Shown here piece after piece: positions 1-9,045 of a stretch of DNA of 64,000 bases. Location of the stretch: contig NZ_JH650770.1 of NCBI RefSeq assembly GCF_000259195.1, forward strand, positions 404-64,403, in the 5' to 3' direction. How positions within the stretch are numbered: the first letter of the stretch is position 1; every line of letters begins with the position of its first letter. The DNA comes from Pseudomonas donghuensis. Its GTDB lineage: Bacteria > Pseudomonadota > Gammaproteobacteria > Pseudomonadales > Pseudomonadaceae. The position numbers were made by a program, and so were the translations under genes. The notes beneath the pieces were generated by a model. That model worked only from the letters and a program-made list of their open reading frames with translations, did no database searches and was not told the DNA's origin.

Positions 1-145
1 CCCCCGCCTGAATGGGCGCGGCGGCCTGCCAACGCTCGAAACGCACGCCCTGCTCGGCCAGGGTCGCGGCAATGTCTTCAAGATGAGTCAAGACTTTGTT
101 GGGAATATCCGGGGTGGACTGGTGATACACGGTCAGGCTGCTCAT
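1..145 (-). CDS. mtnD: acireductone dioxygenase, N-terminal part (cut by window edge)
   Basis: Only the first 48 codons are present; the rest lies left of the window. The peptide starts MSSLTVYHQS and continues with a THLEDIAATLAEQGVRFERW-type stretch, which matches my memory of pseudomonad acireductone dioxygenase. This metal enzyme oxidises acireductone to the keto acid precursor of methionine plus formate in the methionine salvage pathway. The ATG at 143-145 is preceded by AAGGAG (about 153-158) at good spacing. The cupin metal ligands are outside the window. Two other salvage genes, mtnA and mtaD, lie about 50 kb away in this window. Confidence 0.8.
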   Translation of the reverse strand, partial: MSSLTVYHQSTPDIPNKVLTHLEDIAATLAEQGVRFERWQAAAPIQAG

Positions 146-188
146 CAGGGCAACTCCTTACTACCGGCCAATGGTTCACGGCCAAGGC

Positions 189-1337
189 TCATGCCCTGTC
201 CTCTTTCATTCGAAGTGCAATGATAACGGCTGCGGCCAGGGCCGCGACGCTGGCAATACTAAAGGTGGTAGCCGGCCCCAGCAGGTTCCAGCTGTACCCC
301 GAACACAAGGCGCCCAAGGCGCCGCCCGTGCCGGCGAGCGCTGCATACAGCGCCTGGCCCTGGCCTTGCTGGCGGGCGCCGAAACTGCGTTGCACGAAGG
401 CGATGGCGGCCGCGTGAAAACTGCCGAAGGTGGCTGCGTGCAGGACCTGGGCAAGCAGCAGTACGCCCAGGTGCTCGGCAAAGTTGCCCAGCAACACCCA
501 GCGCACGGCCGCCAGGGCAAAACTGGCCAGCAGCACCCGGCGCAGCGAGACCCGCGCCAGGATCCAGCTCATGGCCAGGAACATCAGCACCTCGGCCACC
601 ACCCCCAGGGCCCAGAGCATGCCGATGGTGCCGCGACTGTAACCCAGGTGCTCAAGGTGCAGGGTCAGGAAGGTGTAGTACGGGCCATGGCTAAGCTGCA
701 TGAGTGCCACGCACAGGTAAAACGCGGCAACACCCGGGCTTGCCAGTTGCCTGAGAAAACTGCCGCCGGCCGCACGCTCATTCTGCCCCGGCGGCTGGGC
801 ATTGGGCACCCAGAGGCTGGCCACGACGATACCGGCCATGACGACCACCAAGGCAACCGGGTAGATATCCAGGCTAAGCCAGTCGAACAATCGGCCAAGG
901 CCGACCACGGTGAGGATGAAGCCGATCGAGCCCCACAGACGGATCTGGCTGTAGCGTGCGGTCTGCCCTTGCAGGTGGGCCAGGGTGATGACCTCGAACT
1001 GTGGCAGTACCGCATGCCAGAAGAACGCATGCAGGGCCATCACCAGCGCCAGCCAGGCGTAGCTTTTGCCGAAGAAGATCAACGAAAAGGTCGCCAGGGT
1101 CGACAAGGCGCCCAGGCGCACGATCAGCAAGCGCTGGCCACTGCGGTCGCCCAGCCAGCCCCACAGGTTGGGGGCCACGCAGCGCATCAGCATGGGGATG
1201 GCCACCAGCTCGCCGATGCGCGCACTGGAAAAACCCAGGTGATCGAAATACAACGCCAGAAACGGCGCTGTCGAGCCGAGCAAGGCGAAGTAAAAGAGGT
1301 AGAAACTGGACAGCCGCCAGTAGGGAATCGGCGCCAC
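189..1337 (-). CDS. MFS transporter of the MFS_1-like type (12 TM)
   Basis: A 382-residue, strongly hydrophobic protein with the usual pattern of about twelve membrane helices. The first loop carries WGWLGDRSGQR (around residues 59-69), the MFS loop 2-3 motif. It resembles the nucleoside/phenylpropionate-carrier branch (MFS_1_like) more than drug exporters, but no substrate can be named. It starts with GTG at 1337, 38 bases after the aroC stop, on the same strand, so it is probably co-transcribed with aroC. From memory the same carrier follows aroC in other Pseudomonas, with methionine-salvage genes beyond it, as here. Confidence 0.85.
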   Translation of the reverse strand: MAPIPYWRLSSFYLFYFALLGSTAPFLALYFDHLGFSSARIGELVAIPMLMRCVAPNLWGWLGDRSGQRLLIVRLGALSTLATFSLIFFGKSYAWLALVMALHAFFWHAVLPQFEVITLAHLQGQTARYSQIRLWGSIGFILTVVGLGRLFDWLSLDIYPVALVVVMAGIVVASLWVPNAQPPGQNERAAGGSFLRQLASPGVAAFYLCVALMQLSHGPYYTFLTLHLEHLGYSRGTIGMLWALGVVAEVLMFLAMSWILARVSLRRVLLASFALAAVRWVLLGNFAEHLGVLLLAQVLHAATFGSFHAAAIAFVQRSFGARQQGQGQALYAALAGTGGALGALCSGYSWNLLGPATTFSIASVAALAAAVIIALRMKEDRA

Positions 1338-1375
1338 GGCTCAGCGAGCCGCGGCGCGATTGGCAGGCGCCAGCA

Positions 1376-2467
1376 TTACAGCTGGCCCAGCACCGGCGTC
1401 TTCACGCGCACGTCGGCGTTCTGCCCGCGGTGGCGCAGCAGGTGGTCCATCAGCACGATGGCCATCATGGCCTCGGCAATCGGCGTGGCGCGGATACCCA
1501 CGCACGGGTCATGACGGCCCTTGGTGATCACCTCAACCGGGTTGCCATCGACGTCGATGGAGCGGCCAGGGGTGGTGATGCTCGAGGTCGGCTTGAGGGC
1601 CAGGTGGGCAACGATCGGCTGACCGGAGGAAATACCGCCAAGAATGCCGCCGGCGTTGTTGCTGAGGAAGCCTTCCGGGGTCAGCTCGTCACGGTGCTCG
1701 GTACCGCGCTGGGCGACGCTGGCAAAACCTGCGCCGATTTCCACGCCCTTGACCGCGTTGATACTCATCAGCGCGTGGGCAAGCTCGGCATCCAGGCGAT
1801 CGAAGATCGGCTCGCCCAGGCCGGGCATGACGCCTTCAGCGACCACGGTGATTTTCGCCCCGACCGAATCCTGGTCGCGGCGCAGCTGGTCCATATAGGC
1901 CTCGAGCTCCGGGACTTTGTCCGGGTCCGGGCTGAAGAAGGCGTTCTGCTCTACCGAATCCCAGGTCTTGAAGGGGATTTCAATCGGCCCGAGCTGGCTC
2001 ATGTAGCCGCGGATGCGGATGCCCTGGGTGGCCAGGTACTTCTTGGCGATGGCACCGGCGGCCACGCGCATGGCGGTTTCCCGCGCCGAGCTGCGGCCGC
2101 CGCCACGGTAATCACGCTCACCGTACTTGTGGTGGTAGGTGTAGTCGGCGTGGGCCGGGCGGAACAGGTCCTTGATCGCCGAGTAGTCCTTGGACTTCTG
2201 GTCGGTGTTGCGGATCAACAGGCCAATGGAGCAGCCGGTGGTGCGGCCTTCGAACACTCCCGAGAGGATTTCGACTTCGTCGGCTTCCTGGCGCTGGGTG
2301 GTGTGGCGGCTGGTGCCGGGCTTGCGCCGGTCCAGGTCGTGCTGCAGGTCGGCCAGGGAAATCTCCAGGCCTGGCGGGCAGCCATCGACAATGGCGACCA
2401 ACGCCGGGCCATGGCTTTCGCCAGCGGTGGTGACAGTGAACAGCTTGCCGTAGGTATTGCCGGACAT
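1376..2467 (-). CDS. aroC: chorismate synthase
   Basis: A 363-residue protein of normal family length. It catalyses the last step of the shikimate pathway, conversion of 5-enolpyruvylshikimate 3-phosphate to chorismate, using reduced FMN, in the cytoplasm. Visible signatures are AGESHG (residues 15-20), an arginine-rich GRSSARE segment and a C-terminal GRHDPCV motif. The ATG at 2467 is clear. The gene is divergent from the hydrolase at 2601, so 2468-2600 should hold both promoters. The substrate-producing enzyme AroA is encoded in this window as the tyrA-aroA fusion. Confidence 0.98.
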   Translation of the reverse strand: MSGNTYGKLFTVTTAGESHGPALVAIVDGCPPGLEISLADLQHDLDRRKPGTSRHTTQRQEADEVEILSGVFEGRTTGCSIGLLIRNTDQKSKDYSAIKDLFRPAHADYTYHHKYGERDYRGGGRSSARETAMRVAAGAIAKKYLATQGIRIRGYMSQLGPIEIPFKTWDSVEQNAFFSPDPDKVPELEAYMDQLRRDQDSVGAKITVVAEGVMPGLGEPIFDRLDAELAHALMSINAVKGVEIGAGFASVAQRGTEHRDELTPEGFLSNNAGGILGGISSGQPIVAHLALKPTSSITTPGRSIDVDGNPVEVITKGRHDPCVGIRATPIAEAMMAIVLMDHLLRHRGQNADVRVKTPVLGQL

Positions 2468-2600
2468 GCAGGACGCTCCGCGAATCAGCCAGATTTGAAC
2501 AAGAGCGCCAGTATACGCAGGCTAACCATTCAGTTCATCCCTGACGGCGAACCTTCTGCGCCCGGCCCGGTCCAAACCGCACTCTCTCGATAGTGGCCTG

Positions 2601-3563
2601 ATGATGTTGCGTATTGTTGCGGTACTCACCCTGCTGTTCAGCGGCCTGGTCCAGGCTGCCGCTCCCACCGTGTTCCAGCGCCCGGTCAGCCTCGATACCG
2701 GCAGCGGCGTGCTGCACGGTAGCCTGCTGTTGCCGCGTACCGAGCAGCCACCACCGGTGGTGCTGATCATTGCCGGCTCCGGGCCCACCGACCGCGATGG
2801 CAACAACCCCTACGGCGGCAACACGGACAACCTCAAGCAACTGGCCCTGACCCTGGCGAAAAACAACATCGCCAGCGTGCGCTACGACAAGCGCGGCGTC
2901 GCGGCCAGCCTCGCGGCCACCCCGGACGAGCGCGACCTGACGGTAGAGCGCTATGTCGCCGATGCCGTGGCCTGGAGCCAGAAGATCAAATCCGACCCAC
3001 GTTTCGGCCGCCTGATTCTGCTTGGCCACAGCGAAGGTGCGTTGATCGCCAGCCTTGCCGCCGAGCAAAGCGGCGCCAGCGCCGTGATCAGCATTGCCGG
3101 CAGTGGCTGGCCGATCGACAAGGCGCTGCGCGCACAGATATTTGAGCGGGTGCCCGGGCGCTACATGGCCAGTGCCGGCGATATCCTCGATCGCCTGAAA
3201 AACGGCAAGACCTCCTCTCGCGTGCCCCTGCCCCTGCAGGATGTACTGCGCCCCAGCGTGCAGCCCTACCTGATTTCGCTGTTCCGCCAGGACCCGGCCG
3301 AGGCCTTTGCCAAAGTCAAGGTACCGGCGCTGATCATCCAGGGCACCCATGACTTCCAGGTCAATGTCGACAACGCCGAGATCCTCAAGGCCGCCAAGCC
3401 GGATGCCGAGCTTGCCTTGATCAAGGGCATGAACCACATGCTGCGCATCGCACCGGAGCAAATCAGCCAGCAACGCGACAGTTATCTTGATCCGCAACTG
3501 CCGCAAGCGGCCGAACTGGGCAAGCGCGTTGTCGACTTCATTCAGCGGTTGCCCGCCAGCTGA
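2601..3563 (+). CDS. secreted alpha/beta hydrolase
   Basis: A 320-residue protein with a signal peptide: MMLR, a hydrophobic core and a VQAA-A cleavage region near residue 20. The alpha/beta-hydrolase fold is shown by GSGPTDRDG (59-67, oxyanion-hole region), YDKRG (95-99) and the nucleophile elbow GHSEG (142-146, Ser144). The acid/histidine region is GTHDFQVN...GMNHML near the C-terminus. It is probably a periplasmic esterase or peptidase-like hydrolase; the substrate is unknown. ATG codons at 2601 and 2604 are both possible starts, and neither has a strong ribosome binding site. It is divergent from aroC. Confidence 0.85.
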   Translation: MMLRIVAVLTLLFSGLVQAAAPTVFQRPVSLDTGSGVLHGSLLLPRTEQPPPVVLIIAGSGPTDRDGNNPYGGNTDNLKQLALTLAKNNIASVRYDKRGVAASLAATPDERDLTVERYVADAVAWSQKIKSDPRFGRLILLGHSEGALIASLAAEQSGASAVISIAGSGWPIDKALRAQIFERVPGRYMASAGDILDRLKNGKTSSRVPLPLQDVLRPSVQPYLISLFRQDPAEAFAKVKVPALIIQGTHDFQVNVDNAEILKAAKPDAELALIKGMNHMLRIAPEQISQQRDSYLDPQLPQAAELGKRVVDFIQRLPAS

Positions 3564-3669
3564 GGCCCAATCGCAGAAATTACGCCTCCAGTCCGGGCCA
3601 GTCCTGCCGATAAAGTGGTGCTGGCTTCGTCAATGCGACCAGCCTGCTGCGCACATGAGGATTGCCGTG

Positions 3670-4467
3670 ATGACCGAAGCCGCCCCCCAGGACACCGCCG
3701 AGACGACTGCCGAACAGGCAGCAGCGGAAGTTGCCCCCCTGCCCTGGGCCGATGTTGCCCCCGAACACTTCCAGATGCTGCGCCTGGCGCCGCTGCCGAC
3801 CGACCGCAACAGCGGTGCGCGGCCGCTGCGCTTCGTCCAGTACGGCTATGCCGAACGCCACAACAAACAGACCAGCCTGCTACGCATGGCTATCCAGCTG
3901 CCGGCGCAGAAGGTGCGCAAGGAACAGAACCACCTGGATGTATGGGTCGACCACGAAGAAAAACGCGTGACCTTCAGCCCTGACTCCGGCCTGCAGATCG
4001 AGCCGCTGAACCGCGGCCTGGGGCGTTTTCTGATGAACCAGGCGGTGACCTGGGCGCAACGCAAGTGGCCGCACTATCGGGTCGAAGGCGCGGCCCTGCC
4101 GAACAAGGACGCCCTCAACGAAGACACCCGTCTGCGCCGTGACCATGTGCTGCGCAGTCATGGCCTGGAGGTCGAGTACGCTGATGCCCAGCACCTGAAG
4201 GGACGCTTTGTCGATGTGCAGGTCGGTGAACTCAAGGGCGGCTGGAACAGTGACAAGGTGCAGCGGGTGGAGATACTCGATGCTGCGCAGATGCTGCAAC
4301 AGGCCGAGCAGAGCCTGCAGGAAAAAGAGGCGCAACTGCGCGAGCGTGACGAGCGGGTCAGCAAGTACCGCCGTGAAGACAGCGGGCTGCGCTTTACCAT
4401 CACCTGCCTGGTGGCCTTTGCGGTGTTTCAGGCGGGGTTGTTGATCTGGATTGCGACTCACCGCTAA
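3670..4467 (+). CDS. conserved hypothetical protein, coiled coil plus C-terminal membrane anchor
   Basis: A 265-residue protein I can place only as a pseudomonad conserved hypothetical. The first 25 residues are acidic and alanine-rich. Residues about 35-190 form a globular domain with a basic ERHNKQ...KVRKEQNH stretch. Residues about 205-238 (QQAEQSLQEKEAQLRERDERV) form a charged coiled coil, and the last 25 residues are one membrane helix ending in ATHR, so it is tail-anchored with its bulk in the cytoplasm. The ATG at 3670 is chosen because GAGG lies nine bases upstream; an in-frame ATG at 3655 has none. It follows the hydrolase by about 100 bases and may share its transcript. Confidence 0.75.
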   Translation: MTEAAPQDTAETTAEQAAAEVAPLPWADVAPEHFQMLRLAPLPTDRNSGARPLRFVQYGYAERHNKQTSLLRMAIQLPAQKVRKEQNHLDVWVDHEEKRVTFSPDSGLQIEPLNRGLGRFLMNQAVTWAQRKWPHYRVEGAALPNKDALNEDTRLRRDHVLRSHGLEVEYADAQHLKGRFVDVQVGELKGGWNSDKVQRVEILDAAQMLQQAEQSLQEKEAQLRERDERVSKYRREDSGLRFTITCLVAFAVFQAGLLIWIATHR

Positions 4468-4473
4468 AAAGCC

Positions 4474-4527
4474 TCGCTGGCAAGCCAGCTCCCACAAGGG
4501 CAATTGTGGGAGCTGGCTTGCCAGCGA
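4474..4527. repeat. REP-type palindrome (perfect 24-bp inverted repeat)
   Basis: Arms at 4474-4497 and 4504-4527 are perfect reverse complements separated by six bases. The arm core is GTGGGAGCTGGCTTGCCAG, the REP sequence typical of fluorescent pseudomonads. The unit sits between the convergent 3' ends of the tail-anchored protein gene and prmB, the usual place for REP doublets (REPINs), which can act as transcription or mRNA-decay barriers. A related, imperfect copy is at 55822-55882. Confidence 0.9.
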
Positions 4528-4551
4528 TGGATGCACTGCAAACCTGAAGCC

Positions 4552-5460
4552 TTACACCTTCGAAGCAAACAACTCCTGATGCTGCCGGCACTGCTGCGCC
4601 GTGAGCATGAACACCCCGTGCCCACCCCGCTCGAACTCCAGCCAGGCGAAATCCACTTGCGGATACAGCGCCTCGACATGCACCTGGCTGTTGCCAACCT
4701 CGACGATCAGCAACCCCTTCTCGGTCAGGTGATCGGCCGCTTCGGCCAGCATCCGCCGCACCAGGTCCAGGCCGTCATTGCCGCAGGCCAGGCCCAGTTC
4801 CGGTTCGTGATGATATTCCTCGGGCATGTCGGCAAAGTCTTCGGCATCGACATACGGCGGATTGGACAGGATCAGGTCGAAGCGCTGCCCCGGCAGACCG
4901 CCGAAGCCATCGCCCTGCACGGTATAGACGCGCTCTTCCAGGCCATGACGCTCGATGTTCTGGTTCGCCACCTCCAGTGCCTCGAAGGACAGGTCGGCCA
5001 GCACCACTTCAGCGTCCGGGAACACTTCGGCGCTGACGATGCCGATGCAGCCAGAGCCGGTGCACAGGTCGAGGATGCGCGCAGGCTCGCTGGCCAGCCA
5101 CGGCTCGAAACGTTTTTCGATCAGCTCGCCAATGGGTGAGCGCGGAATCAGCACGCGCTCGTCAACGATGAACGACAAACCACAGAACCAGGCCTCACCG
5201 AGCAGGTAGGCGGTGGGTACGCGGTCTTCGATGCGGCGCTTGAGCAGGCGCTGGAGATTGACCAGTTCGTCGTCTTCCAGCTGACAGTCCAGATAGGCGT
5301 CGGCGACTTCCCAGGGCAGATGCACCGACCCCAGCACCAGCAGCCGCGCTTCATCCCAGGCGTTGTCGGCGCCATGACCGAAAAACAGGCCCTGCTCGTG
5401 GAAACGGCTGACGGCCCAACGGATATGATCGCGCAGGGTGCGCAAGCGAGAAGTGATCAC
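4552..5460 (-). CDS. prmB: ribosomal protein L3 glutamine methyltransferase
   Basis: A 302-residue SAM-dependent methyltransferase. The N-terminal helical domain (1-95) is followed by a Rossmann domain with the SAM motif [10 protein letters not shown] (131-140) and the glutamine-binding NPPY motif (200-203). The family methylates the amide of a glutamine in ribosomal protein L3 and aids large-subunit assembly. The start is GTG at 5460, preceded by AAGGAG at good spacing. PrmB rather than the release-factor enzyme PrmC is inferred from overall sequence and from memory of prmB near aroC in Pseudomonas. Confidence 0.93.
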   Translation of the reverse strand: MITSRLRTLRDHIRWAVSRFHEQGLFFGHGADNAWDEARLLVLGSVHLPWEVADAYLDCQLEDDELVNLQRLLKRRIEDRVPTAYLLGEAWFCGLSFIVDERVLIPRSPIGELIEKRFEPWLASEPARILDLCTGSGCIGIVSAEVFPDAEVVLADLSFEALEVANQNIERHGLEERVYTVQGDGFGGLPGQRFDLILSNPPYVDAEDFADMPEEYHHEPELGLACGNDGLDLVRRMLAEAADHLTEKGLLIVEVGNSQVHVEALYPQVDFAWLEFERGGHGVFMLTAQQCRQHQELFASKV

Positions 5461-5649
5461 AACAGACTCCTTGAAAGACGACCTGCGATTCTAACAGCCC
5501 GGCAGCAGAAATGATCGGCAAAAACACCCTGTAAGGATATCGCCAAGCTGGCTGCAGGCCACTAACGACGCTGGTTGTACGCGAAGCGATTCACATAAGT
5601 GCTCAGGCAGGGGACAATAGGGTAAAAGCCCTATCCAAAGGAGCCCTTG

Positions 5650-6240
5650 ATGTCTGTTCCAACGACGATGTTCCACCTCAGCGGTCGCGGCTATCCGCCG
5701 GCCAAGCTGAACAATGCCAGCCTGGTGATTATCGATGCGCAAAAGGAGTACCTCAGCGGTCCCCTGGCGCTCTCGGGCATGGATGCTGCCGTGGCCAACA
5801 TCGCTAAAATGCTCGAGGCGGCCCGCAAGGCCGGGCGCCCGATCATCCACGTGCGTCACCTGGGTACCGTCGGCGGCATGTTCGACCCGCAGGGACCGCG
5901 CGGTGAGTTCATCCCGGGCCTTGAGCCGCAGGGCGATGAGGTGATCATCGAAAAACGCATGCCCAATGCCTTCAAGAACACCACCCTGCATGAAACCCTG
6001 CAGAAATACGGCCACCTGGACCTGATCGTCTGCGGCTTCATGAGCCACTCCAGCGTCAGCACCACCGTGCGCCGGGCCAAGGATTACGGCTACCGCTGCA
6101 CCCTGATCGAAGATGCTTGCGCCACCCGCGACCTGCCCTTCAAGGATGGCGTGATCCCGGCGGCGCAGATTCAGCAGAGCGAGATGGCGATCATGGCCGA
6201 CAACTTTGCCTGTGTAGCGCCGACCACCAGCCTGATCTGA
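5650..6240 (+). CDS. isochorismatase-family cysteine hydrolase
   Basis: A 196-residue single-domain hydrolase. The family's catalytic triad is visible as Asp29 (IIDAQKEY), Lys102 (EKRMPNAF) and Cys128 (IVCGFMSHSSV), so an active amide or ester hydrolase is expected. The substrate (nicotinamide, a carbamoyl compound or another) cannot be told from sequence. ATG 5650 is preferred because AAGGAG (5638-5643) lies six bases upstream; a TTG immediately before it is less likely. It stands alone between the divergent prmB and the small membrane protein gene. Confidence 0.88.
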   Translation: MSVPTTMFHLSGRGYPPAKLNNASLVIIDAQKEYLSGPLALSGMDAAVANIAKMLEAARKAGRPIIHVRHLGTVGGMFDPQGPRGEFIPGLEPQGDEVIIEKRMPNAFKNTTLHETLQKYGHLDLIVCGFMSHSSVSTTVRRAKDYGYRCTLIEDACATRDLPFKDGVIPAAQIQQSEMAIMADNFACVAPTTSLI

Positions 6241-6244
6241 GCGA

Positions 6245-6263
6245 CCGCCCGGCAGCCGGGCGG
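6245..6263. terminator. GC hairpin after the isochorismatase-like gene
   Basis: CCGCCCGG (6245-6252) and CCGGGCGG (6256-6263) form a perfect 8-bp stem with a 3-base loop, starting four bases after the stop codon. There is no T-run behind it, so it may be a weak terminator or an mRNA-stabilising 3' hairpin rather than a classical intrinsic terminator. Confidence 0.4.
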
Positions 6264-6316
6264 AACCACCTCAGGGCTTTTCGGTCCAACGCCGGATATC
6301 CATAGAGGAAATCGGA

Positions 6317-6637
6317 ATGAAAATATCCGATGGTTTCGATGCCAAGCGCTTACGCCCACGCACGCCCCGCAACTGGGGCATGCGCTTTGCGGCGGCGTTC
6401 TCGGCGTTGCTGGCAACCGCTGGCGTGCTCCTGGCCATGGCCGGCGCCGCCAGCCTGCTGGGCCGCCCCGCTGCCCTGGGCGAGCTCAATGCCAACCCGG
6501 CCGGTGCCAGCGTCTTGCTCGGCCTTGGCCTGTTGCTGCTGTACCTGGGCGTGTGGTTCTGGCGCCGCAGCCGTTTGCGCCTGCGTCGCAGCCGCGAGCT
6601 CAACCTGTCACCGCACCTGATGAAAAAACACGATTGA
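6317..6637 (+). CDS. small membrane protein, two TM helices
   Basis: A 106-residue protein not assigned to a named family. Two hydrophobic segments (about residues 23-48 and 63-83) are separated by a short polar turn. The N-terminus is basic and the C-terminus very basic (RRSRLRLRRSR), predicting both ends in the cytoplasm. The ATG at 6317 has GAGGA about ten bases upstream. It precedes the Smr gene by 52 bases on the same strand and could be co-transcribed. Confidence 0.7.
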   Translation: MKISDGFDAKRLRPRTPRNWGMRFAAAFSALLATAGVLLAMAGAASLLGRPAALGELNANPAGASVLLGLGLLLLYLGVWFWRRSRLRLRRSRELNLSPHLMKKHD

Positions 6638-6689
6638 CTGCACGCCGTGGGGGAGTCGCGTAAACTACGCCGCCCAGGCGGAGGCTTAC

Positions 6690-7247
6690 ATGCAAGACGA
6701 CGATTTTTCCCTGTTCAAAAGCGAGATGCGCGGTGTCAAGCCGATCACGCATGATCGCGCCGAAGTCGGTAAACCCAAGGCCGACCGCAAGAAACTGGCG
6801 GGCCTGCGCCAGGCCGCGACGGTGCGCAGCGACCAGACCGTGGTCGATGGCCTGTCGGACCAGTTCGTCATTGATGTCGGCCCTGAAGACGACCTGCACT
6901 GGAGCCGTGACGGCGTCCAGGAAAGCCAGATGCGCAAGCTCAAGCTTGGCCAGATCGGCTTCGAAGGCAGCCTTGACCTGCATGGCATGAATGTCGAAAA
7001 GGCGCGGGAAACCCTCTGGGCCTTCCTCGCCGAAGCGACCCGTTTCGAAGTGCGCTGCGTGCGCGTCACCCATGGCAAGGCGGTACGCCTGGATGGCAAG
7101 CGGCCGATGATCAAGAGCCACGTCAACACCTGGCTGCGCCAGCACCCGCAAGTCCTTGGTTTTACCTCGTGCCAGGCCCGCCATGGCGGTACTGGCGCGG
7201 TGTATGTCATGCTCAAGCGAACCATGCTCGAAGGCCGCGACGAGTAA
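6690..7247 (+). CDS. Smr-domain endonuclease-like protein
   Basis: A 185-residue protein with a long, charged N-terminal extension (1-80) and a C-terminal Smr domain. Signature motifs are LDLHG (95-99), THGK (127-130) and GGTGA (166-170). In E. coli SmrB such domains cleave mRNA at collided ribosomes, and DxH and GGxG are the functional motifs there. Both are intact here, so a nucleic-acid hydrolase in ribosome rescue is a reasonable inference. Which Smr subfamily it belongs to was not resolved. GGAGG precedes the ATG. folE follows 70 bases downstream. Confidence 0.88.
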   Translation: MQDDDFSLFKSEMRGVKPITHDRAEVGKPKADRKKLAGLRQAATVRSDQTVVDGLSDQFVIDVGPEDDLHWSRDGVQESQMRKLKLGQIGFEGSLDLHGMNVEKARETLWAFLAEATRFEVRCVRVTHGKAVRLDGKRPMIKSHVNTWLRQHPQVLGFTSCQARHGGTGAVYVMLKRTMLEGRDE

Positions 7248-7317
7248 CGCCGTACTTGCAGCGCCGCCGCCGCCGCCGTACCCTTCGCGTTTGCGATAAA
7301 ATCCCACAGGTAGATCC

Positions 7318-7863
7318 ATGTCCCTGGAACAGAACTACACCGCGATCCTTGGCCAGCTTGGCGAGGATATCTCCCGCGAGGGCCTGCTCGACACGCCCAA
7401 ACGGGCAGCGAAGGCCATGCAGTACCTTTGCCGCGGTTATGAGCAAACCCTGGAAGAAGTGACCAACGGCGCCCTGTTCAGCTCCGATAACAGCGAGATG
7501 GTCCTGGTCAAGGACATCGAGCTGTACTCGCTGTGCGAGCACCACATGCTGCCGTTCATCGGCAAGGCCCACGTTGCCTACATCCCTGACGGCAAAGTCC
7601 TGGGGCTGTCGAAGGTGGCGCGGATCGTCGACATGTACGCACGTCGCCTGCAGATCCAGGAAAACCTCAGCCGCCAGATCGCCGAAGCGATCCAGAAGGT
7701 CACCGGCGCCCTGGGCGTGGCGGTGGTCATCGAGGCCAAGCACATGTGCATGATGATGCGCGGTGTGGAAAAACAGAACTCGACCATGATCACTTCGGTG
7801 ATGCTCGGCGAGTTCCGTGAAAACGCCGCGACCCGCAGCGAGTTTCTCAGCCTGATCAAGTAA
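7318..7863 (+). CDS. folE: GTP cyclohydrolase I
   Basis: A 181-residue enzyme that opens GTP to 7,8-dihydroneopterin triphosphate, the first step of folate biosynthesis. Zinc ligands are visible: Cys73 and His76 in [10 protein letters not shown], and Cys144 in [10 protein letters not shown]. The family's [13 protein letters not shown] and QENLS segments are present and length is normal. An AGGTAGATCC stretch precedes the ATG. A strong intrinsic terminator follows 15 bases after the stop. Pseudomonads often have several folE paralogues; this is the zinc-type FolE, not the FolE2 (COG1469) fold. Confidence 0.96.
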   Translation: MSLEQNYTAILGQLGEDISREGLLDTPKRAAKAMQYLCRGYEQTLEEVTNGALFSSDNSEMVLVKDIELYSLCEHHMLPFIGKAHVAYIPDGKVLGLSKVARIVDMYARRLQIQENLSRQIAEAIQKVTGALGVAVVIEAKHMCMMMRGVEKQNSTMITSVMLGEFRENAATRSEFLSLIK

Positions 7864-7877
7864 GCGAACCAGACTGC

Positions 7878-7906
7878 AAGCCGACCTTTCGTGGTCGGCT
7901 TTTTTT
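7878..7906 (+). terminator. intrinsic terminator of folE
   Basis: AAGCCGACC (7878-7886) pairs with GGTCGGCTT (7893-7901) around a six-base loop (TTTCGT), followed by a run of seven Ts. It ends just before the ribosome binding site of the glutaredoxin-like gene, so that gene needs read-through or its own promoter. Confidence 0.92.
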
Positions 7907-7922
7907 ATTCTCAGGAGTTGCC

Positions 7923-8291
7923 ATGATCGTCAAAGCACTGCGTGTGGGCCTCGGCCAATTGATTGTGTTCGGTGACTGGATCAGCCGCCCGGCCAAGCTC
8001 AAGCGCGACCCGGCCGCCCAGGCCCGGGTCGAGCAACAGGCCGAGGGCCTGAGCCTGTACCAGTTCCACGCTTGCCCATTCTGCGTGAAAACCCGCCGCA
8101 CCCTGCACCGCCTGAATGTGCCGGTTGCGCTGCGCGACGCCAAGAACAACGAACAGGATCGCCAGACCCTGCTCGCCGAAGGCGGCAAGATCAAGGTACC
8201 GTGCCTGCGTATCGAGGAAGACGGCAAGACCACCTGGATGTATGAATCCAAGGTGATCATCGACTACCTCAACAAGCGTTTTGCCGCCTGA
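7923..8291 (+). CDS. glutaredoxin-like protein with CPFC active site
   Basis: A 122-residue protein. Residues 1-40 are an extension with a short hydrophobic stretch (LGQLIVFGDWIS), which may associate with the membrane. Residues 43-122 are a thioredoxin-fold glutaredoxin domain with the dithiol motif CPFC (51-54), the cis-Pro segment KVPCLRI and a C-terminal YESKVIIDYL as in GST N-domains. It probably reduces disulfides or glutathionylated proteins. AGGAG precedes the ATG. It is convergent with a GST gene whose stop is only four bases away. Confidence 0.88.
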   Translation: MIVKALRVGLGQLIVFGDWISRPAKLKRDPAAQARVEQQAEGLSLYQFHACPFCVKTRRTLHRLNVPVALRDAKNNEQDRQTLLAEGGKIKVPCLRIEEDGKTTWMYESKVIIDYLNKRFAA

Positions 8292-8295
8292 TCGC

Positions 8296-8898
8296 TCAAC
8301 CGAGCATGGTCACGTGACGGGGATGGCTGGCCACACGTTCCAGCCATGCCTGGATGCCCGGGTACTCATTAAGGTCGAACCCGCCCTGATGGGCGACATG
8401 GGTGTAGGCGTACAGCGCGACATCGGCGATAGAATAGTTATCGCCCACCAGGTATGGCGTCAGCTGCAGTTGCTTCTCCATCACCCGCAGGGCCTTGTAG
8501 CCGCCCTTGTGCAGGGTCTTGTATTCCTCCAGCCGGTCTTGCGGCAGCCCCAGGTAGAACTGGATGAAGCGCGCCACGGCGATGTACGGCTCATGGCTGT
8601 ACTGTTCGAAGAACTGCCATTGCAGCACCTGGGTGCGTAAACGCGGTTCGGTGGGCAGGAACTCGCTGCCATCGGCCAGGAAGTTGAGAATCGCGTTGGA
8701 CTCCCACAGGTAGGTGCCATCTTCGAGCTCCAGCACCGGCACCTTGCCGTTGGGGTTCATGGTCAGGAACGCCGGGGTTTCCGTCTCGCCCTTGAGGATA
8801 TCCACCGAATGCCATTCGTAAGGCAAGTCGAGCAGGTGCAACATCAGCTTGATCTTGTAGCAGTTGCCCGACTGGTAGTCGCCGTAAACCTTGTACAT
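8296..8898 (-). CDS. glutathione S-transferase family protein
   Basis: A 200-residue two-domain GST. The thioredoxin-like N-domain (1-77) has SGNCYKIKLML near the start, the cis-Pro region NGKVPVLEL and the glutathione-binding WESNAIL. The C-terminal domain is all-helical with the structural YSIADVALYAY motif. Substrate is unknown. The ATG at 8898 lies behind GGGGGAG; a GTG three bases upstream is less likely. The gene is transcribed away from benE. Confidence 0.92.
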   Translation of the reverse strand: MYKVYGDYQSGNCYKIKLMLHLLDLPYEWHSVDILKGETETPAFLTMNPNGKVPVLELEDGTYLWESNAILNFLADGSEFLPTEPRLRTQVLQWQFFEQYSHEPYIAVARFIQFYLGLPQDRLEEYKTLHKGGYKALRVMEKQLQLTPYLVGDNYSIADVALYAYTHVAHQGGFDLNEYPGIQAWLERVASHPRHVTMLG

Positions 8899-9045
8899 CA
8901 CTCCCCCTCTTCGTAAGGCTCAATCGTACCCGCGCCCATAGTTGGCGACTGTACGGCTAATTGCAATGCCTGCTGTATGGCAAAGATCAACAGTGTGCGC
9001 GGTAGTCTGAAATACCTGCTTACATCCAGCACAAGGAATGCCCCG

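Noticed and set aside
171..2593. Rightward open frames opposite the MFS gene and aroC
   Set aside because: Antisense to clearly coding genes and of biased composition.
2535..3506. Leftward open frame of about 320 codons opposite the secreted hydrolase
   Set aside because: The plus strand has a signal peptide, GHSEG and family motifs; the minus frame has none.
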